From NCBI GenBank assembly GCA_017458845.1, contig JAFSZY010000042.1, positions 1-44,556 of the forward strand: DNA of 44,556 nucleotides. Reading direction: 5' to 3'. This DNA comes from Ruminococcus sp. GTDB taxonomy: Bacteria; Bacillota; Clostridia; Oscillospirales; Acutalibacteraceae. Below are positions 1 through 7,397 of the stretch, in pieces. Each line of letters starts with the position of its first letter. Position 1 is the first letter of the stretch. The notes below the pieces were generated by a model, which worked only from the letters and a program-made list of their open reading frames with translations, ran no database searches and had not been told where the DNA came from. Made by a program: the position numbers and the translations under genes.

Positions 1-41
1 CGACCACGACATTCCCACACAGAATCGAAAGGAGAATACAC

Positions 42-1652
42 ATGAGAGTATGGTTATACTACCGGTTGTCACGCGACGATGACGTCGAGCAAAACTCGCT
101 GACCAACCAGAAAAACATTTTAGTCGAATACGCAAAGGCGCATAATCACGAAATCATCGGAGAATCGTTTGACGATAACGTCAGCGGAATGACATTTGAG
201 CGCGAAGGCATTGAAAAAATCTATGAGCAGTTCGATAAGAAATCCATCGACGCGGTGGTTGTCAAAGACCTGTCACGGCTCGGCAGACACCGCACACAGA
301 CGATGGTGTTCATGGACGAGCTTCGCAAACACAATATCCGTGTGCTGTCGGTCACGGAAAACATCGACTCCTTCAACGAAGCGGATGACCTGACAATCGG
401 TTTCAAAGGTATCATTAACGATATGTATTGCAAAGATACCTCGAGGAGAATTTCGGCAGGCTATCTGCAAAAGCAGCGAGAGGGAATTATTATTGTCCCT
501 CCGCTTGGATATTTCAAGGACAGAAATACCGACGAGGTTGTCATCATAGAGGAAGAAGCGGAGATTGTGAGAAGGATTTACGACCTCTATCTGCAAGGCT
601 ATGGGCTGAAAAATATCGCGCATCAGCTCAATGCCGAGGGAGTGAAATCGCCGCTTTACTATCAGAACAAGAAGATGAAGAAGAAAACCATGAGCAACGC
701 GCCGAAAATTACGAGCCGGTTTCTGTGGACGAGTACGACCGTCAAACGGATTTTGACAAATGAATTCTACAAAGGCACGCTGGTCTGCCACAAAACGCAT
801 ACCAATAAAATCTATCAAATCCGCGAGGTGCTTCCGGTTGAGGAAAACTTCGTGCATGAAAACTTTGTACCTGCTATCATTTCAAAGGAGAAATGGGAGC
901 AGGTACAATCTATTTTCGGGCAGAAAAGGAATAAGGACGTCAGGGCAAGCTCGGGTAAACCCTGTCACAGATACACCGGATTACTGAGGTGTGAGGAATG
1001 CGGCTGCACCTTTGTGTGCAAAATCCGTCGTTGGACAGGGCTGCCCGACAGATATGAGTACAACTGCAACGGCTATCACCGCTATGGAAAAGAGTATTGC
1101 ACGGCTCATAGAATTGACGAAGCGATGCTTGACGAGCTGATTTACAGCGAGTTACTCAGCATTAAAGAAAGAGCGATAGCGAATTATCGATTCATAGAAT
1201 CAGATGTTAAGCGGTGGGTGAAGCAGAAAAGCAACGTCAGCAACAAGCTTGCAGAGCTGAACAAAACGCTCCGTCAACGTATGAGCGACCAAGAAGAAAT
1301 CCTGCTCGAGCGTATCCGCGACAAGGAGCACTCCGCGATATACACACGGATGTTAAAGGTCTGCGAGGACGATATAAATCGGCTCAAAAAGGAAATCGCT
1401 GCCATCACCGACTACAGCGCGACTATCAAAAAGCGCAAAGCGGAAATGAAGGAAAGCGTTGATTTAATCGAGCAAATCATTCAGGAGGGTGCCATCAGCG
1501 ACGCCAACCTCCGGCTGCTGGTGGACAGCATTGTTATCTCGGAGAAAAACAAAAAGCTCCACATCAAAATCAACCTTAACGCCAAGTTTGAACGGCATAA
1601 GGATTGCTATGATGAGGAGGGAAATCTGACGGAAAAAATATTTATCGCGTAG
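42..1652 (+). CDS. Large serine recombinase of a mobile element
   Basis: A 536-residue large serine recombinase, which cuts and rejoins DNA through a phosphoserine link to integrate or excise an element. The N-terminal resolvase domain (about 1-150) has YYRLS with catalytic Ser10 and the arginine motif SRLGR at 78-82. A Recombinase domain follows (about 155-290), then a zinc ribbon with Cys317, Cys320, Cys342 and Cys353, and a charged coiled-coil tail (about 365-480) as in ICE/Tn4451-type enzymes. AAAGGAG lies 7 bases before the ATG. The length is normal for the family and the frame is intact. Other element genes presumably lie left of the window. The protein shares its gap with a convergent defence gene. 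The family is certain; the element it serves is not visible. Confidence 0.93.
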   Translation: MRVWLYYRLSRDDDVEQNSLTNQKNILVEYAKAHNHEIIGESFDDNVSGMTFEREGIEKIYEQFDKKSIDAVVVKDLSRLGRHRTQTMVFMDELRKHNIRVLSVTENIDSFNEADDLTIGFKGIINDMYCKDTSRRISAGYLQKQREGIIIVPPLGYFKDRNTDEVVIIEEEAEIVRRIYDLYLQGYGLKNIAHQLNAEGVKSPLYYQNKKMKKKTMSNAPKITSRFLWTSTTVKRILTNEFYKGTLVCHKTHTNKIYQIREVLPVEENFVHENFVPAIISKEKWEQVQSIFGQKRNKDVRASSGKPCHRYTGLLRCEECGCTFVCKIRRWTGLPDRYEYNCNGYHRYGKEYCTAHRIDEAMLDELIYSELLSIKERAIANYRFIESDVKRWVKQKSNVSNKLAELNKTLRQRMSDQEEILLERIRDKEHSAIYTRMLKVCEDDINRLKKEIAAITDYSATIKKRKAEMKESVDLIEQIIQEGAISDANLRLLVDSIVISEKNKKLHIKINLNAKFERHKDCYDEEGNLTEKIFIA

Positions 1653-1658
1653 TGAAAA

Positions 1659-1692
1659 TGTCACACACGTATATTAGTCTACGTGTGTAACA
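1659..1692. repeat. 13-bp inverted repeat between convergent genes
   Basis: Arms TGTCACACACGTA (1659-1671) and TACGTGTGTAACA (1680-1692) match at 12 of 13 positions around an 8-base loop. The repeat begins 7 bases after the recombinase stop and ends just before the defence-gene stop, so it could be a bidirectional terminator. There is no long T-run on either side, so a recombinase binding or attachment site is an alternative. Confidence 0.55.
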
Positions 1693-1697
1693 TTTGA

Positions 1698-3611
1698 TTA
1701 TTGATTAAGCACTTTGTTTAGTGTATTAACAACACTTTGAACAGTATCAAATTCACTTTGATAAAAAACGAACTCTATACGGCATTTAAAATTAGATAAT
1801 ATTCTTTGCGATATTTGTTCTTTATCAGAATCATCGGGAACAATCATTAATATTTTATTATGTCTTGTTATTGATTTTGAAATTTCATAACTAACATAAT
1901 TGCTATTAAATATTTTTTCATCATAAATTAATACTGTAGCAACTGTATCCTGAATTTTTCTGTTAATCCATTTTTGTATCTTATCTGTTTCTGTTCTGTC
2001 TTCAACTTTTTCTTCTTCTGTAGCTTCAAAAAAGTTGGTTTCATTTATTAACTTTCTTATTTTGCTAGCTAATATATGACTACTGTTATAGCAAAAGCTT
2101 AAGAAAATGCATCGCTTTTCACTGTAGTGTAGTAGTTTTTGCTCCAATTCAACTTGTGTAATGCTGTTTTTATATTCAAGGATTCTAAGAATAGCTTCAA
2201 CAATTTCATCAGCGTATTGCAATTCCCATGATAGCTTTTTCCAGTACTGGTTAATGGATTCATCATAATAATTAGAATAATTATCATTTATTCTTTCCCA
2301 TAAATATTTAGAAGTACGACCAGTGGCTCCCACTGGAATTAAAGTTATTCCTATACGTTCCGCAATACGAAATTCAATATTTACTCCATCAATCTTTAAT
2401 TCTGAGACTAAATCTTTGCTCTTTTCATCTGTTTTTCCAAATAAGGTAATTATACTTCCACAGTCTGATATCAACTCTTCTCTCATTTGCTGTATATCGT
2501 GTTCTGCAGATACTAACGGATATGCCTCTATCGATGAATGAAGGTTGTTTTTTATTTGACTAATATTTTTGTTTAGGCAGGCACCAATAAAAAGATAGTT
2601 ACCAATGTTTTGTCCAAACCCAGTAACAATCTTATATTTATGGTCTACAAGTTTTTGCGCCAATGTTTTTATAAAATACGCTTCTCTAGAGTCTTTCTGT
2701 ACATCACCCAGTAATGAACCTGAAATAAAAACTCGATTTTGATCAAGTCTTGTTTTGATATAATCTATACAAATTGATATTTGAGAGAAATCATCAATAA
2801 GAATTGTCTGTATGCCATATGTTCTCATTTCTCTAATACGTAATCTTTGATAATTCTTATCTTGCTTAAATTGTTCTTTGTTGGGATTGGCAAGATAATC
2901 TTTTTCTTGAACTCGGCGCATAAAGCAATAATGATTTCTTGGATGACCCTCATCGTTATCAAATGTATGTTTGACAATGCTTAAAATTCTTTCGAGATTT
3001 GGATCAGAAAAGCTGAAGCCAATAAATAAAAATGTATTTGAGATTAATTCTGTAAATAATGCTTTAGAAAAAACATCTCTTTTTTTATCATAAGTTTCGT
3101 AATCATTTTTTGCAATAATAGCGTAATCCGGTTCTGTTTTATCCCCGTGCATTTTATAAACAGTAACATCAGTATCCGGAGTTTTATATTTGAACTGATT
3201 CTTTTCTCTTACAACATGTACTTTTTTTGATATTGGGCTACTCGATAATGTATCTTCAATTAAAGAATCATAATTTGTAGTCCAATAAGACTTGATAGGC
3301 AGTTTTCCGAGTTTTTTTATTATTTCATTACTCTTATGTATTTTATTGAATTCGTTGTAAATTAACTCATTAATATCGTGTCGTCCGTACTCATTTTTAT
3401 AAAACTGAGCAACTAATGATAAATCAATATTTGGATTAACTCCTAATTGTTCAATGATTGGTTTCATTAATCCTTTCCAATCAACAAATCCAGAATCTAT
3501 GGACACACCTGCTCCTGCAAATACCGATAAATTTTCTGACTGCAAATATCGTACCATAGCATTAAGATAGTTAATCTGTTCCTGTCTTAATAGACGATTA
3601 AATTTATTCAT
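1698..3611 (-). CDS. SIR2-SLOG-TIR fusion: single-protein Thoeris-like defence
   Basis: A 637-residue protein that combines both Thoeris partners. The N-terminal SIR2 NADase (about 25-285) has FAGAGVS at 31-37, TTNYD with Asn113, YKMHGD with His155, and IGFSFSDPN; these match the catalytic Asn/His pair of ThsA. The SLOG domain (about 292-480) has VFISGSLLGD, IVTGFG and IPVGATG, as in the ThsA part that binds cyclic ADP-ribose signals. The C-terminus (about 498-620) is a TIR-like domain of the DUF1863/ThsB type, with KRCIFLSF, ATVLIYDEKIFNS and YEISKS (likely catalytic Glu576). In known type I Thoeris, ThsB makes the signal and ThsA destroys NAD+; here one chain would do both. GGGAG precedes the ATG. 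The gene is clearly AT-richer than its neighbours, suggesting transfer. The domains are secure; phage defence is inferred. Confidence 0.88.
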   Translation of the reverse strand: MNKFNRLLRQEQINYLNAMVRYLQSENLSVFAGAGVSIDSGFVDWKGLMKPIIEQLGVNPNIDLSLVAQFYKNEYGRHDINELIYNEFNKIHKSNEIIKKLGKLPIKSYWTTNYDSLIEDTLSSSPISKKVHVVREKNQFKYKTPDTDVTVYKMHGDKTEPDYAIIAKNDYETYDKKRDVFSKALFTELISNTFLFIGFSFSDPNLERILSIVKHTFDNDEGHPRNHYCFMRRVQEKDYLANPNKEQFKQDKNYQRLRIREMRTYGIQTILIDDFSQISICIDYIKTRLDQNRVFISGSLLGDVQKDSREAYFIKTLAQKLVDHKYKIVTGFGQNIGNYLFIGACLNKNISQIKNNLHSSIEAYPLVSAEHDIQQMREELISDCGSIITLFGKTDEKSKDLVSELKIDGVNIEFRIAERIGITLIPVGATGRTSKYLWERINDNYSNYYDESINQYWKKLSWELQYADEIVEAILRILEYKNSITQVELEQKLLHYSEKRCIFLSFCYNSSHILASKIRKLINETNFFEATEEEKVEDRTETDKIQKWINRKIQDTVATVLIYDEKIFNSNYVSYEISKSITRHNKILMIVPDDSDKEQISQRILSNFKCRIEFVFYQSEFDTVQSVVNTLNKVLNQ

Positions 3612-3647
3612 TTTATTACTCCCAATTTAGTATTAAAGAATCAAACA

Positions 3648-3688
3648 ATATCCCGAATACTAATCATTATTCATTGTATTCGGGATAT
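3648..3688 (-). terminator. Probable terminator after tRNA-Leu
   Basis: Perfect 13-bp arms ATATCCCGAATAC (3648-3660) and GTATTCGGGATAT (3676-3688) with a 15-base loop. Read on the minus strand the hairpin follows the tRNA by 9 bases and is followed by a T-rich stretch (TTGTTTGATTCTTT). It lies between the tRNA and the downstream defence gene. Confidence 0.6.
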
Positions 3689-3697
3689 ATTCTGAAA

Positions 3698-3782
3698 TGG
3701 TGCGGGTAACAGGACTTGAACCTGCACGGAGTCTTCCGCAAGAACCTAAATCTTGTGCGTCTGCCAGTTCCGCCATACCCGC
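3698..3782 (-). tRNA. tRNA-Leu (anticodon UAG)
   Basis: A complete class II tRNA read on the minus strand. The acceptor arms GCGGGTA and TACCCGC pair. The D arm contains GGCAGA, the anticodon stem CAAGA/TCTTG encloses TTTAGGT (anticodon TAG), there is a long variable arm, and the T arm is AGG-TTCAAGT-CCT. Discriminator A and an encoded CCA are present (3701-3698). It reads CUA/CUN leucine codons. Confidence 0.95.
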
Positions 3783-3851
3783 AAATCTATAAAATCAGGT
3801 CGCAAAACCCGAAATTTATCTCATATTTAATTGTTACACCAAGGTGACGTT

Positions 3852-3890
3852 ACCTAAATCTTGCGTGTCTGCCAATTCCACCACGCCCGC
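3852..3890 (-). pseudogene. tRNA-Leu relic, 5' half only
   Basis: Minus-strand sequence starting GCGGGCGTGGTGG and running through the D arm (AATTGGCAGACAC) to the anticodon loop ATTTAGGT matches the 5' half of a tRNA-Leu(UAG). It differs from the intact gene at 3698-3782 at paired D-stem positions (GTG/CAC instead of GCG/CGC), so it derives from a second gene, not a copy of the first. After the loop the sequence departs and no 3' half follows. Confidence 0.8.
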
Positions 3891-3943
3891 ATATATAAAT
3901 TTATAGTGAACATCAAATTGTAATTGCGTGTCTGCCCATGCCT

Positions 3944-4053
3944 CCCGTACAAAATATAGTCGTCTCACTTCGCCCTTGGAGCGGGCTTGTGACACTCCTT
4001 ATTTTGCACAGCGCTTTTGCTCCCTTAATCCGCCACTGGCGGTGGTCGCAACG
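3944..4053. repeat. 110-bp structured tandem repeat, copy 1
   Basis: The first of two units starting CCCGTACAAAATATAGTCG and ending GGTGGTCGCAACG. It contains nested pairings: CAAAATA with TATTTTG, TCAC with GTGA, GCCC with GGGC, and a separate hairpin CCGCCA-C-TGGCGG. With the next two bases it is bounded by CCCGT and ACGGG, a short terminal inverted repeat. It has no coding potential. Confidence 0.9.
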
Positions 4054-4062
4054 GGTTTCACC

Positions 4063-4172
4063 CCCGTACAAAATATAGTCGTCTCACTTCGCCCTTAGAG
4101 CGGGCTTGTGACACTCCTTATTTTGCACAGCGCTTTTGCTCCCTTAATCCGCCACTGGCGGCGGTCGCAACG
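4063..4172. repeat. 110-bp structured tandem repeat, copy 2
   Basis: The second unit, same orientation, 9 bases after copy 1. It differs from copy 1 at only two positions (GGA to AGA in a loop, GGTGG to GGCGG next to the distal hairpin), so the duplication is recent or homogenised. It ends directly against the tRNA-Leu 5' fragment. Confidence 0.9.
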
Positions 4173-4280
4173 CTACCACGCCCGCGCATAATTATTGCTC
4201 ATTGATTATACTATATATTGTATCGAAAAACAAGTGGTTTCCAAAATTTTGTGGTTAAAATTCTTTCTAAGAAATAAAAC

Positions 4281-4296
4281 GTTACTTTTTAGTAAC
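4281..4296. other. Small inverted repeat in AT-rich leader region
   Basis: GTTACT-TTTT-AGTAAC, perfect 6-bp arms, in the roughly 290-base AT-rich gap between the tRNA relics and the next gene. A third GTTACT occurs just before the promoter at 4344. It could be an operator half-site family or a small hairpin. Apart from this and the promoter, nothing else is recognisable between 4186 and 4348. Confidence 0.35.
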
Positions 4297-4348
4297 ATTA
4301 CACAATAAATCTACTACACTTTTGTATATAAAAACAATAAACTGTTAC

Positions 4349-4377
4349 TTGCAAAACACAATATCTTGTGCTAGAAT
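4349..4377 (+). promoter_or_regulatory. Promoter with NrdR-box-like palindrome in spacer
   Basis: The -35 TTGCAA (4349-4354) and -10 TAGAAT (4372-4377) are exactly 17 bases apart. The 16-bp near-palindrome ACACAATATCTTGTGC (4356-4371) fills the spacer. It resembles the NrdR box that represses ribonucleotide reductase genes, and the downstream gene resembles part of an anaerobic ribonucleotide reductase. A weaker ACACAATAAATCTACT lies at 4300-4315. Confidence 0.65.
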
Positions 4378-4474
4378 AATAACACTCCACGAAATAGTGG
4401 GGTAGGGTATATGATTTATAATGTAAAAACGATGATTTTAATTCCGATTTAGAATTTTGAAAGGGAGGTACACA

Positions 4475-4771
4475 ATGGAAATTAAAGTAATTGGCGGCAC
4501 ATTATCACAGAAGGAAATCGACACATACGTTACACAGATTAAAGAGGCTAACCCCGACAAGGAGTTCAAGACATTTGAGTTTACGGTAGACGGCGAGTAC
4601 GTTGACGTTAACTACACTTATGATATGGTTCCTTTTGAAAGAATCAGAAGAATCACAGGCTACCTCGTAGGTACACTCGACCGCTTTAACAACGCTAAGC
4701 GTTCTGAGGTTGAGGACAGAGTTAAGCACGGACTTTCCGAGTGCTCCTGCTCACTTGAGGATATTGCCTGA
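4475..4771 (+). CDS. Small protein like the C-terminus of anaerobic RNR (NrdD)
   Basis: A 98-residue protein. Residues about 55-90 contain PFERIRRITGYLVG, DRFNNAK and RVKHG, which resemble the C-terminal glycyl-radical region of class III ribonucleotide reductase (NrdD). The N-terminal half (MEIKVIGGTLS onward) is not catalytic. Short free-standing proteins of this kind occur in Clostridia and are annotated as RNR-like; what they do is unknown to me. The C-terminus has Cys in CSCS but no clear radical glycine motif. The start is set by GGGAGG 6 bases before ATG 4475; an in-frame TTG further upstream would lie before that ribosome site. A monocistronic unit with a promoter and terminator of its own. 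The NrdR-like operator supports a link to deoxynucleotide supply. Confidence 0.72.
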   Translation: MEIKVIGGTLSQKEIDTYVTQIKEANPDKEFKTFEFTVDGEYVDVNYTYDMVPFERIRRITGYLVGTLDRFNNAKRSEVEDRVKHGLSECSCSLEDIA

Positions 4772-4787
4772 AATTATAATTGAAATC

Positions 4788-4818
4788 AAAGCGTTCCTGT
4801 TAAGGAGCGCTTTTTCTT
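4788..4818 (+). terminator. Rho-independent terminator
   Basis: AAAGCGTTCCT-GTTA-AGGAGCGCTTT followed by TTCTTTCC: an 11-bp stem with one G-T pair and a T-run, 17 bases after the small RNR-like gene. Confidence 0.85.
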
Positions 4819-4824
4819 TCCTTT

Positions 4825-4853
4825 TTGTCTATATTACAAATTTGTTATAGTAT
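4825..4853 (+). promoter_or_regulatory. Probable promoter of the LCP gene
   Basis: TTGTCT (4825-4830) with TAGTAT (4848-4853) at 17 bases; an overlapping TATAGT at 4846 would give a 15-base spacer. It is placed just after the previous terminator and about 70 bases before the start codon. Confidence 0.45.
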
Positions 4854-4922
4854 CTAAATAGTGTAGATTTATGTCGAATTATGTGTTATATTATTTTTAT
4901 CAACTATCTTTGGAGGGTATGT

Positions 4923-6419
4923 ATGGCAAGCAAACTGAAGCATAATGCTGCAACAGGGAAAAAGCCCGTTAACAAAAAACGTATTTTTATCATAGGCGGT
5001 TCAGTTTTGGCTGTTTGTATAGCGGTCGCGGTTGTATTGTTTATTTTTGTGTTCAACAATCCCGCTAACCTGCCCGGCGACAACCGTATCAAGGCTGATA
5101 TGGAAGCCGACAAGTCCATTACTAACGTTGACGTAGGCAAAAAGTCTTTTGAGTTCAAAATTACAGACTTCGAAAAGATAAGCGACACGGCGACACCCGA
5201 CAAGGAACATCCCGAAAAATACACGGCTCAGGTAACAATAACACGCGAGTCCGATGTTTACGGAATCAAGCCTTCAAATTACAAAGTTTCTTACGAAAAG
5301 AAAGGCTCCAAGCTGGAGTATAAGTCCTCGGAGCTTAAGTCAAAGGATTTAACTTTCACAGCTCTCAAGGGCGCGGACAAAGACGACGCCCTCAAAAGAG
5401 TTAAAAAGACCTTCAAGAAAGCAAAGTATAAAGAAAACAAAGACGACCTCAAAAAGGGCGACAGCAGAGTTATCTTTACTGTCACCGATAAGGAATATGA
5501 AGGCACCGCGGCGGCTGTTTATAAGTTTGACAGCAAAAAAGGCTGGCTCTTCAAAAAGATAGACGACAAAAACGTCAAGTTCAAAAAAGGCGTTACTCAC
5601 AAGGAGGACGGTCTGTATACAAACTCCAACGTCAAGAACGTTCTCTTCCTCGGCGTTGACAGCAACGACGGCTCGGGCCGTTCCGACTGTATGATGCTCA
5701 TTTCCATCGACAAGAACACCGGCACAATCAAACAGACCTCGTTTATGCGCGACAACTGGTTTGAAATCCCGGGGCAGGGCGAGAACAAGCTCAACTCCGC
5801 ATACGCTTTCGGCGGGGCAGACCTCACAAAGAAAACTATCCAGAACACCTTCGGCATCAAGATAGACAACTACGTTGTGGTTGACTTCAGCACATTCAAG
5901 GACGTTATAAACACTCTCGGCGGTATTGATGTGGACATCACTTCCGACGAGGCGGGCTACGTCAACTGGCAGATAAACAAGAACGGACAGGCTGGCTCAG
6001 TCGGTACAATCAGCACCGCGGGCGGCGTTACTCACCTCAACGGTCAGCAGGCTCTCTGGCTTTGCCGTGACCGCGGAGGCGGCGGCTTCAGCGGAGACGA
6101 CTTTATGCGTACAGCGCGCCAGAGAAGAGTAATTCAGTCTCTCGTAGATACCTACAAGACCTACGCTCCCGTCAAGGTTCTCGCTACTCTGAATGTTCTT
6201 AAGGATAAGGTTAAAACCGATTTGAAAGTTTCGGATTTCGAATGGTACGCCGACCGCAGTCCCAAATTCTTCAAGTTCAAGTTCAAGGAACGCTGCGTAC
6301 CTCAGGAAGGCGAATGGCAATCCGGCACAGGTACAGGCGGCGCGTGGATAATCGAGCTTAACGATTTCGGTAAGCTCAAGTCCGACATCCAGCACTATAT
6401 CTACGAAGACCTTAAATAA
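4923..6419 (+). CDS. LytR-CpsA-Psr (LCP) family cell-wall ligase
   Basis: A 498-residue membrane-anchored enzyme of the family that transfers lipid-linked polymers (teichoic acids, capsule) onto peptidoglycan outside the cell. A basic N-terminus precedes one membrane helix (about 21-43). A Lys/Asp-rich extracytoplasmic region follows (about 50-235), then the LCP catalytic domain (about 237-415). That domain shows NVLFLGVDS, GRSDCMML with Arg253 and Asp255, FMRDNW with Arg276 and Asp277, and LCRDR and MRTARQRR. GGAGGG lies 5 bases before ATG 4923; an upstream in-frame ATG at 4881 has no ribosome site and would bury the helix. It is flanked by terminators, so probably transcribed alone. The polymer it handles cannot be read from the sequence. 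Confidence 0.9.
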   Translation: MASKLKHNAATGKKPVNKKRIFIIGGSVLAVCIAVAVVLFIFVFNNPANLPGDNRIKADMEADKSITNVDVGKKSFEFKITDFEKISDTATPDKEHPEKYTAQVTITRESDVYGIKPSNYKVSYEKKGSKLEYKSSELKSKDLTFTALKGADKDDALKRVKKTFKKAKYKENKDDLKKGDSRVIFTVTDKEYEGTAAAVYKFDSKKGWLFKKIDDKNVKFKKGVTHKEDGLYTNSNVKNVLFLGVDSNDGSGRSDCMMLISIDKNTGTIKQTSFMRDNWFEIPGQGENKLNSAYAFGGADLTKKTIQNTFGIKIDNYVVVDFSTFKDVINTLGGIDVDITSDEAGYVNWQINKNGQAGSVGTISTAGGVTHLNGQQALWLCRDRGGGGFSGDDFMRTARQRRVIQSLVDTYKTYAPVKVLATLNVLKDKVKTDLKVSDFEWYADRSPKFFKFKFKERCVPQEGEWQSGTGTGGAWIIELNDFGKLKSDIQHYIYEDLK

Positions 6420-6449
6420 TTCGCAATTCGCAATTCGAAATTCGCAATT
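6418..6449. repeat. Simple AATTCGC-type repeat
   Basis: Three to four units of AATTCGC(A) in a row directly after the LCP stop. Related strings lie at 6531-6563 (ATTGCGCATTGTGCATT...) and 25650-25685. They look like a dispersed low-complexity family confined to gene ends. Confidence 0.6.
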
Positions 6450-6476
6450 AACGGCTCGGTTATCCGAGCCGTTTTG
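6450..6476 (+). terminator. Terminator of the LCP gene
   Basis: ACGGCTCGG-TTAT-CCGAGCCGT followed by TTTGTT: perfect 9-bp stem. Confidence 0.88.
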
Positions 6477-6500
6477 TTATGCACGCGGTTAACTTCAAAC

Positions 6501-6529
6501 AAAAAGGGGCTGTCCTGTGACAGCCCTTT
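6501..6529 (-). terminator. Terminator of yebC
   Basis: Read on the minus strand, AAAGGGCTGTC-ACAG-GACAGCCCCTTTTT forms a GC-rich stem followed by a T-run, 35 bases after the yebC stop. Confidence 0.85.
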
Positions 6530-6564
6530 AATTGCGCATTGTGCATTAAGCATTGCGAATTGAA

Positions 6565-7299
6565 TTAGTCCATTTCCCAGTTATGCCATACGTTCTGGAT
6601 ATCGTCGTTATCCTCAAACATATCGAGCATTTTCTGCATATTTGTCTTTGCGTCGTCATCGTCGAGCTTGGTGTAGGTGTTGGGAACCATCTCAACCTCA
6701 GCGGAAGCGAACTCATATCCCTTGGCGGCTATGTCGTCGCGTACAGCCGAAAAGTCCGAAGGCTCGGTGTAAATTGTAAATACATCCTCATCAGCCTCAA
6801 AGTCCGAAGCGCCCGCTTCAAGAGCGTCCTCCATAACCTTGTCCTCGTCAGCCTCGAGCTCCTCGCGTTCAATAACGAGCACGCCCTTTTTCTCAAACAT
6901 AAATGTTACGCAGCCCTGTGTGCCCATATTTCCGCCGAACTTGTCAAAGTAATGTCTTACTTCGCCCGCTGTTCTGTTGCGGTTATCGGTAAGCGCCTCA
7001 ACAATAACGGCGATACCGTTGGGACCGTAGCCCTCGTATGTAACCGCCTCATAGTTAGCCGAGCTCGAGTCGCCCGCGGCTTTCTTGATAATGCGGTCAA
7101 TGTTGTCGTTGGGAACGTTTGACGCTTTAGCCTTTGCTATAACATCGCGAAGCTTAGAGTTTACGTTGGGGTCGGCGCTGCCGCCTTCCTTAACGGCTAC
7201 TATAAGCTCTCTGCCGATTTTAGTAAAAATCTTGGCGCGCGCCGCGTCGTTCTTACCCTTTTTCTGCTTGATTGTACTCCATTTATTATGGCCTGACAT
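6565..7299 (-). CDS. yebC: YebC/PmpR-family translation or transcription factor
   Basis: A 244-residue cytoplasmic protein of the YebC/PmpR/TACO1 family, known as DNA-binding regulators and, more recently, as factors that help ribosomes through proline stretches. It has the invariant start [14 protein letters not shown], the [10 protein letters not shown] helix, [18 protein letters not shown] segment and GYGPNGIAV. The length is the family norm. The start is ATG 7299, preceded by AAAAGGGA; an in-frame ATG six codons upstream would be too close to that site. It has its own promoter and terminator, and is divergent from the yicC operon. Confidence 0.94.
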   Translation of the reverse strand: MSGHNKWSTIKQKKGKNDAARAKIFTKIGRELIVAVKEGGSADPNVNSKLRDVIAKAKASNVPNDNIDRIIKKAAGDSSSANYEAVTYEGYGPNGIAVIVEALTDNRNRTAGEVRHYFDKFGGNMGTQGCVTFMFEKKGVLVIEREELEADEDKVMEDALEAGASDFEADEDVFTIYTEPSDFSAVRDDIAAKGYEFASAEVEMVPNTYTKLDDDDAKTNMQKMLDMFEDNDDIQNVWHNWEMD

Positions 7300-7332
7300 A
7301 ATATCATCCCTTTTCATATTTTTAACTTTTAG

Positions 7333-7361
7333 ATTATATCACAACAAGTTTTGTTTTGCAA
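7333..7361 (-). promoter_or_regulatory. Promoter of yebC
   Basis: On the minus strand TTGCAA (7361-7356) and TATAAT (7338-7333) are 17 bases apart, a near-consensus housekeeping promoter 34 bases before the start codon. Confidence 0.8.
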
Positions 7362-7397
7362 GTTAAAACAAAAGGTTACAAAATAGTTACAAAACTA

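Larger units (their letters stand above)
3924..4185 (-). pseudogene. tRNA-Leu 5' fragment split by a 238-bp insert
   Basis: On the minus strand ACCACGCCCGC (plus 4175-4185) is the tRNA-Leu 5' end and TTGCGTGTCTGCC (plus 3924-3936) is the matching D-arm/anticodon-stem piece; both are identical to the relic at 3852-3890. The six bases that should separate them are replaced by 238 bases (3937-4174) made almost entirely of two 110-bp repeats. The insertion point falls in the tRNA D loop. No anticodon or 3' half remains. Confidence 0.7.

Noticed and set aside
273..857. Long open frame antisense to the recombinase gene
   Set aside because: It is a shadow of a complete, motif-rich recombinase on the other strand; it shows no recognised domain.
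3752..3863. Direct repeat ACCTAAATCTTG as att sites of an integrated element
   Set aside because: The two copies are only about 107 bases apart and belong to two different tRNA-Leu genes, so no element lies between them.
3852..4185. CRISPR array
   Set aside because: Only two 110-bp units and tRNA fragments are present; there are no short regular repeats with unique spacers and no cas gene.
4378..4474. Riboswitch in the leader of the NrdD-like gene
   Set aside because: Only a 4-bp CCAC/GTGG stem could be seen; no known riboswitch core was recognised.
6553..7122. 189-codon open frame antisense to yebC
   Set aside because: Fully covered by YebC, whose start, motifs, promoter and terminator are clear.
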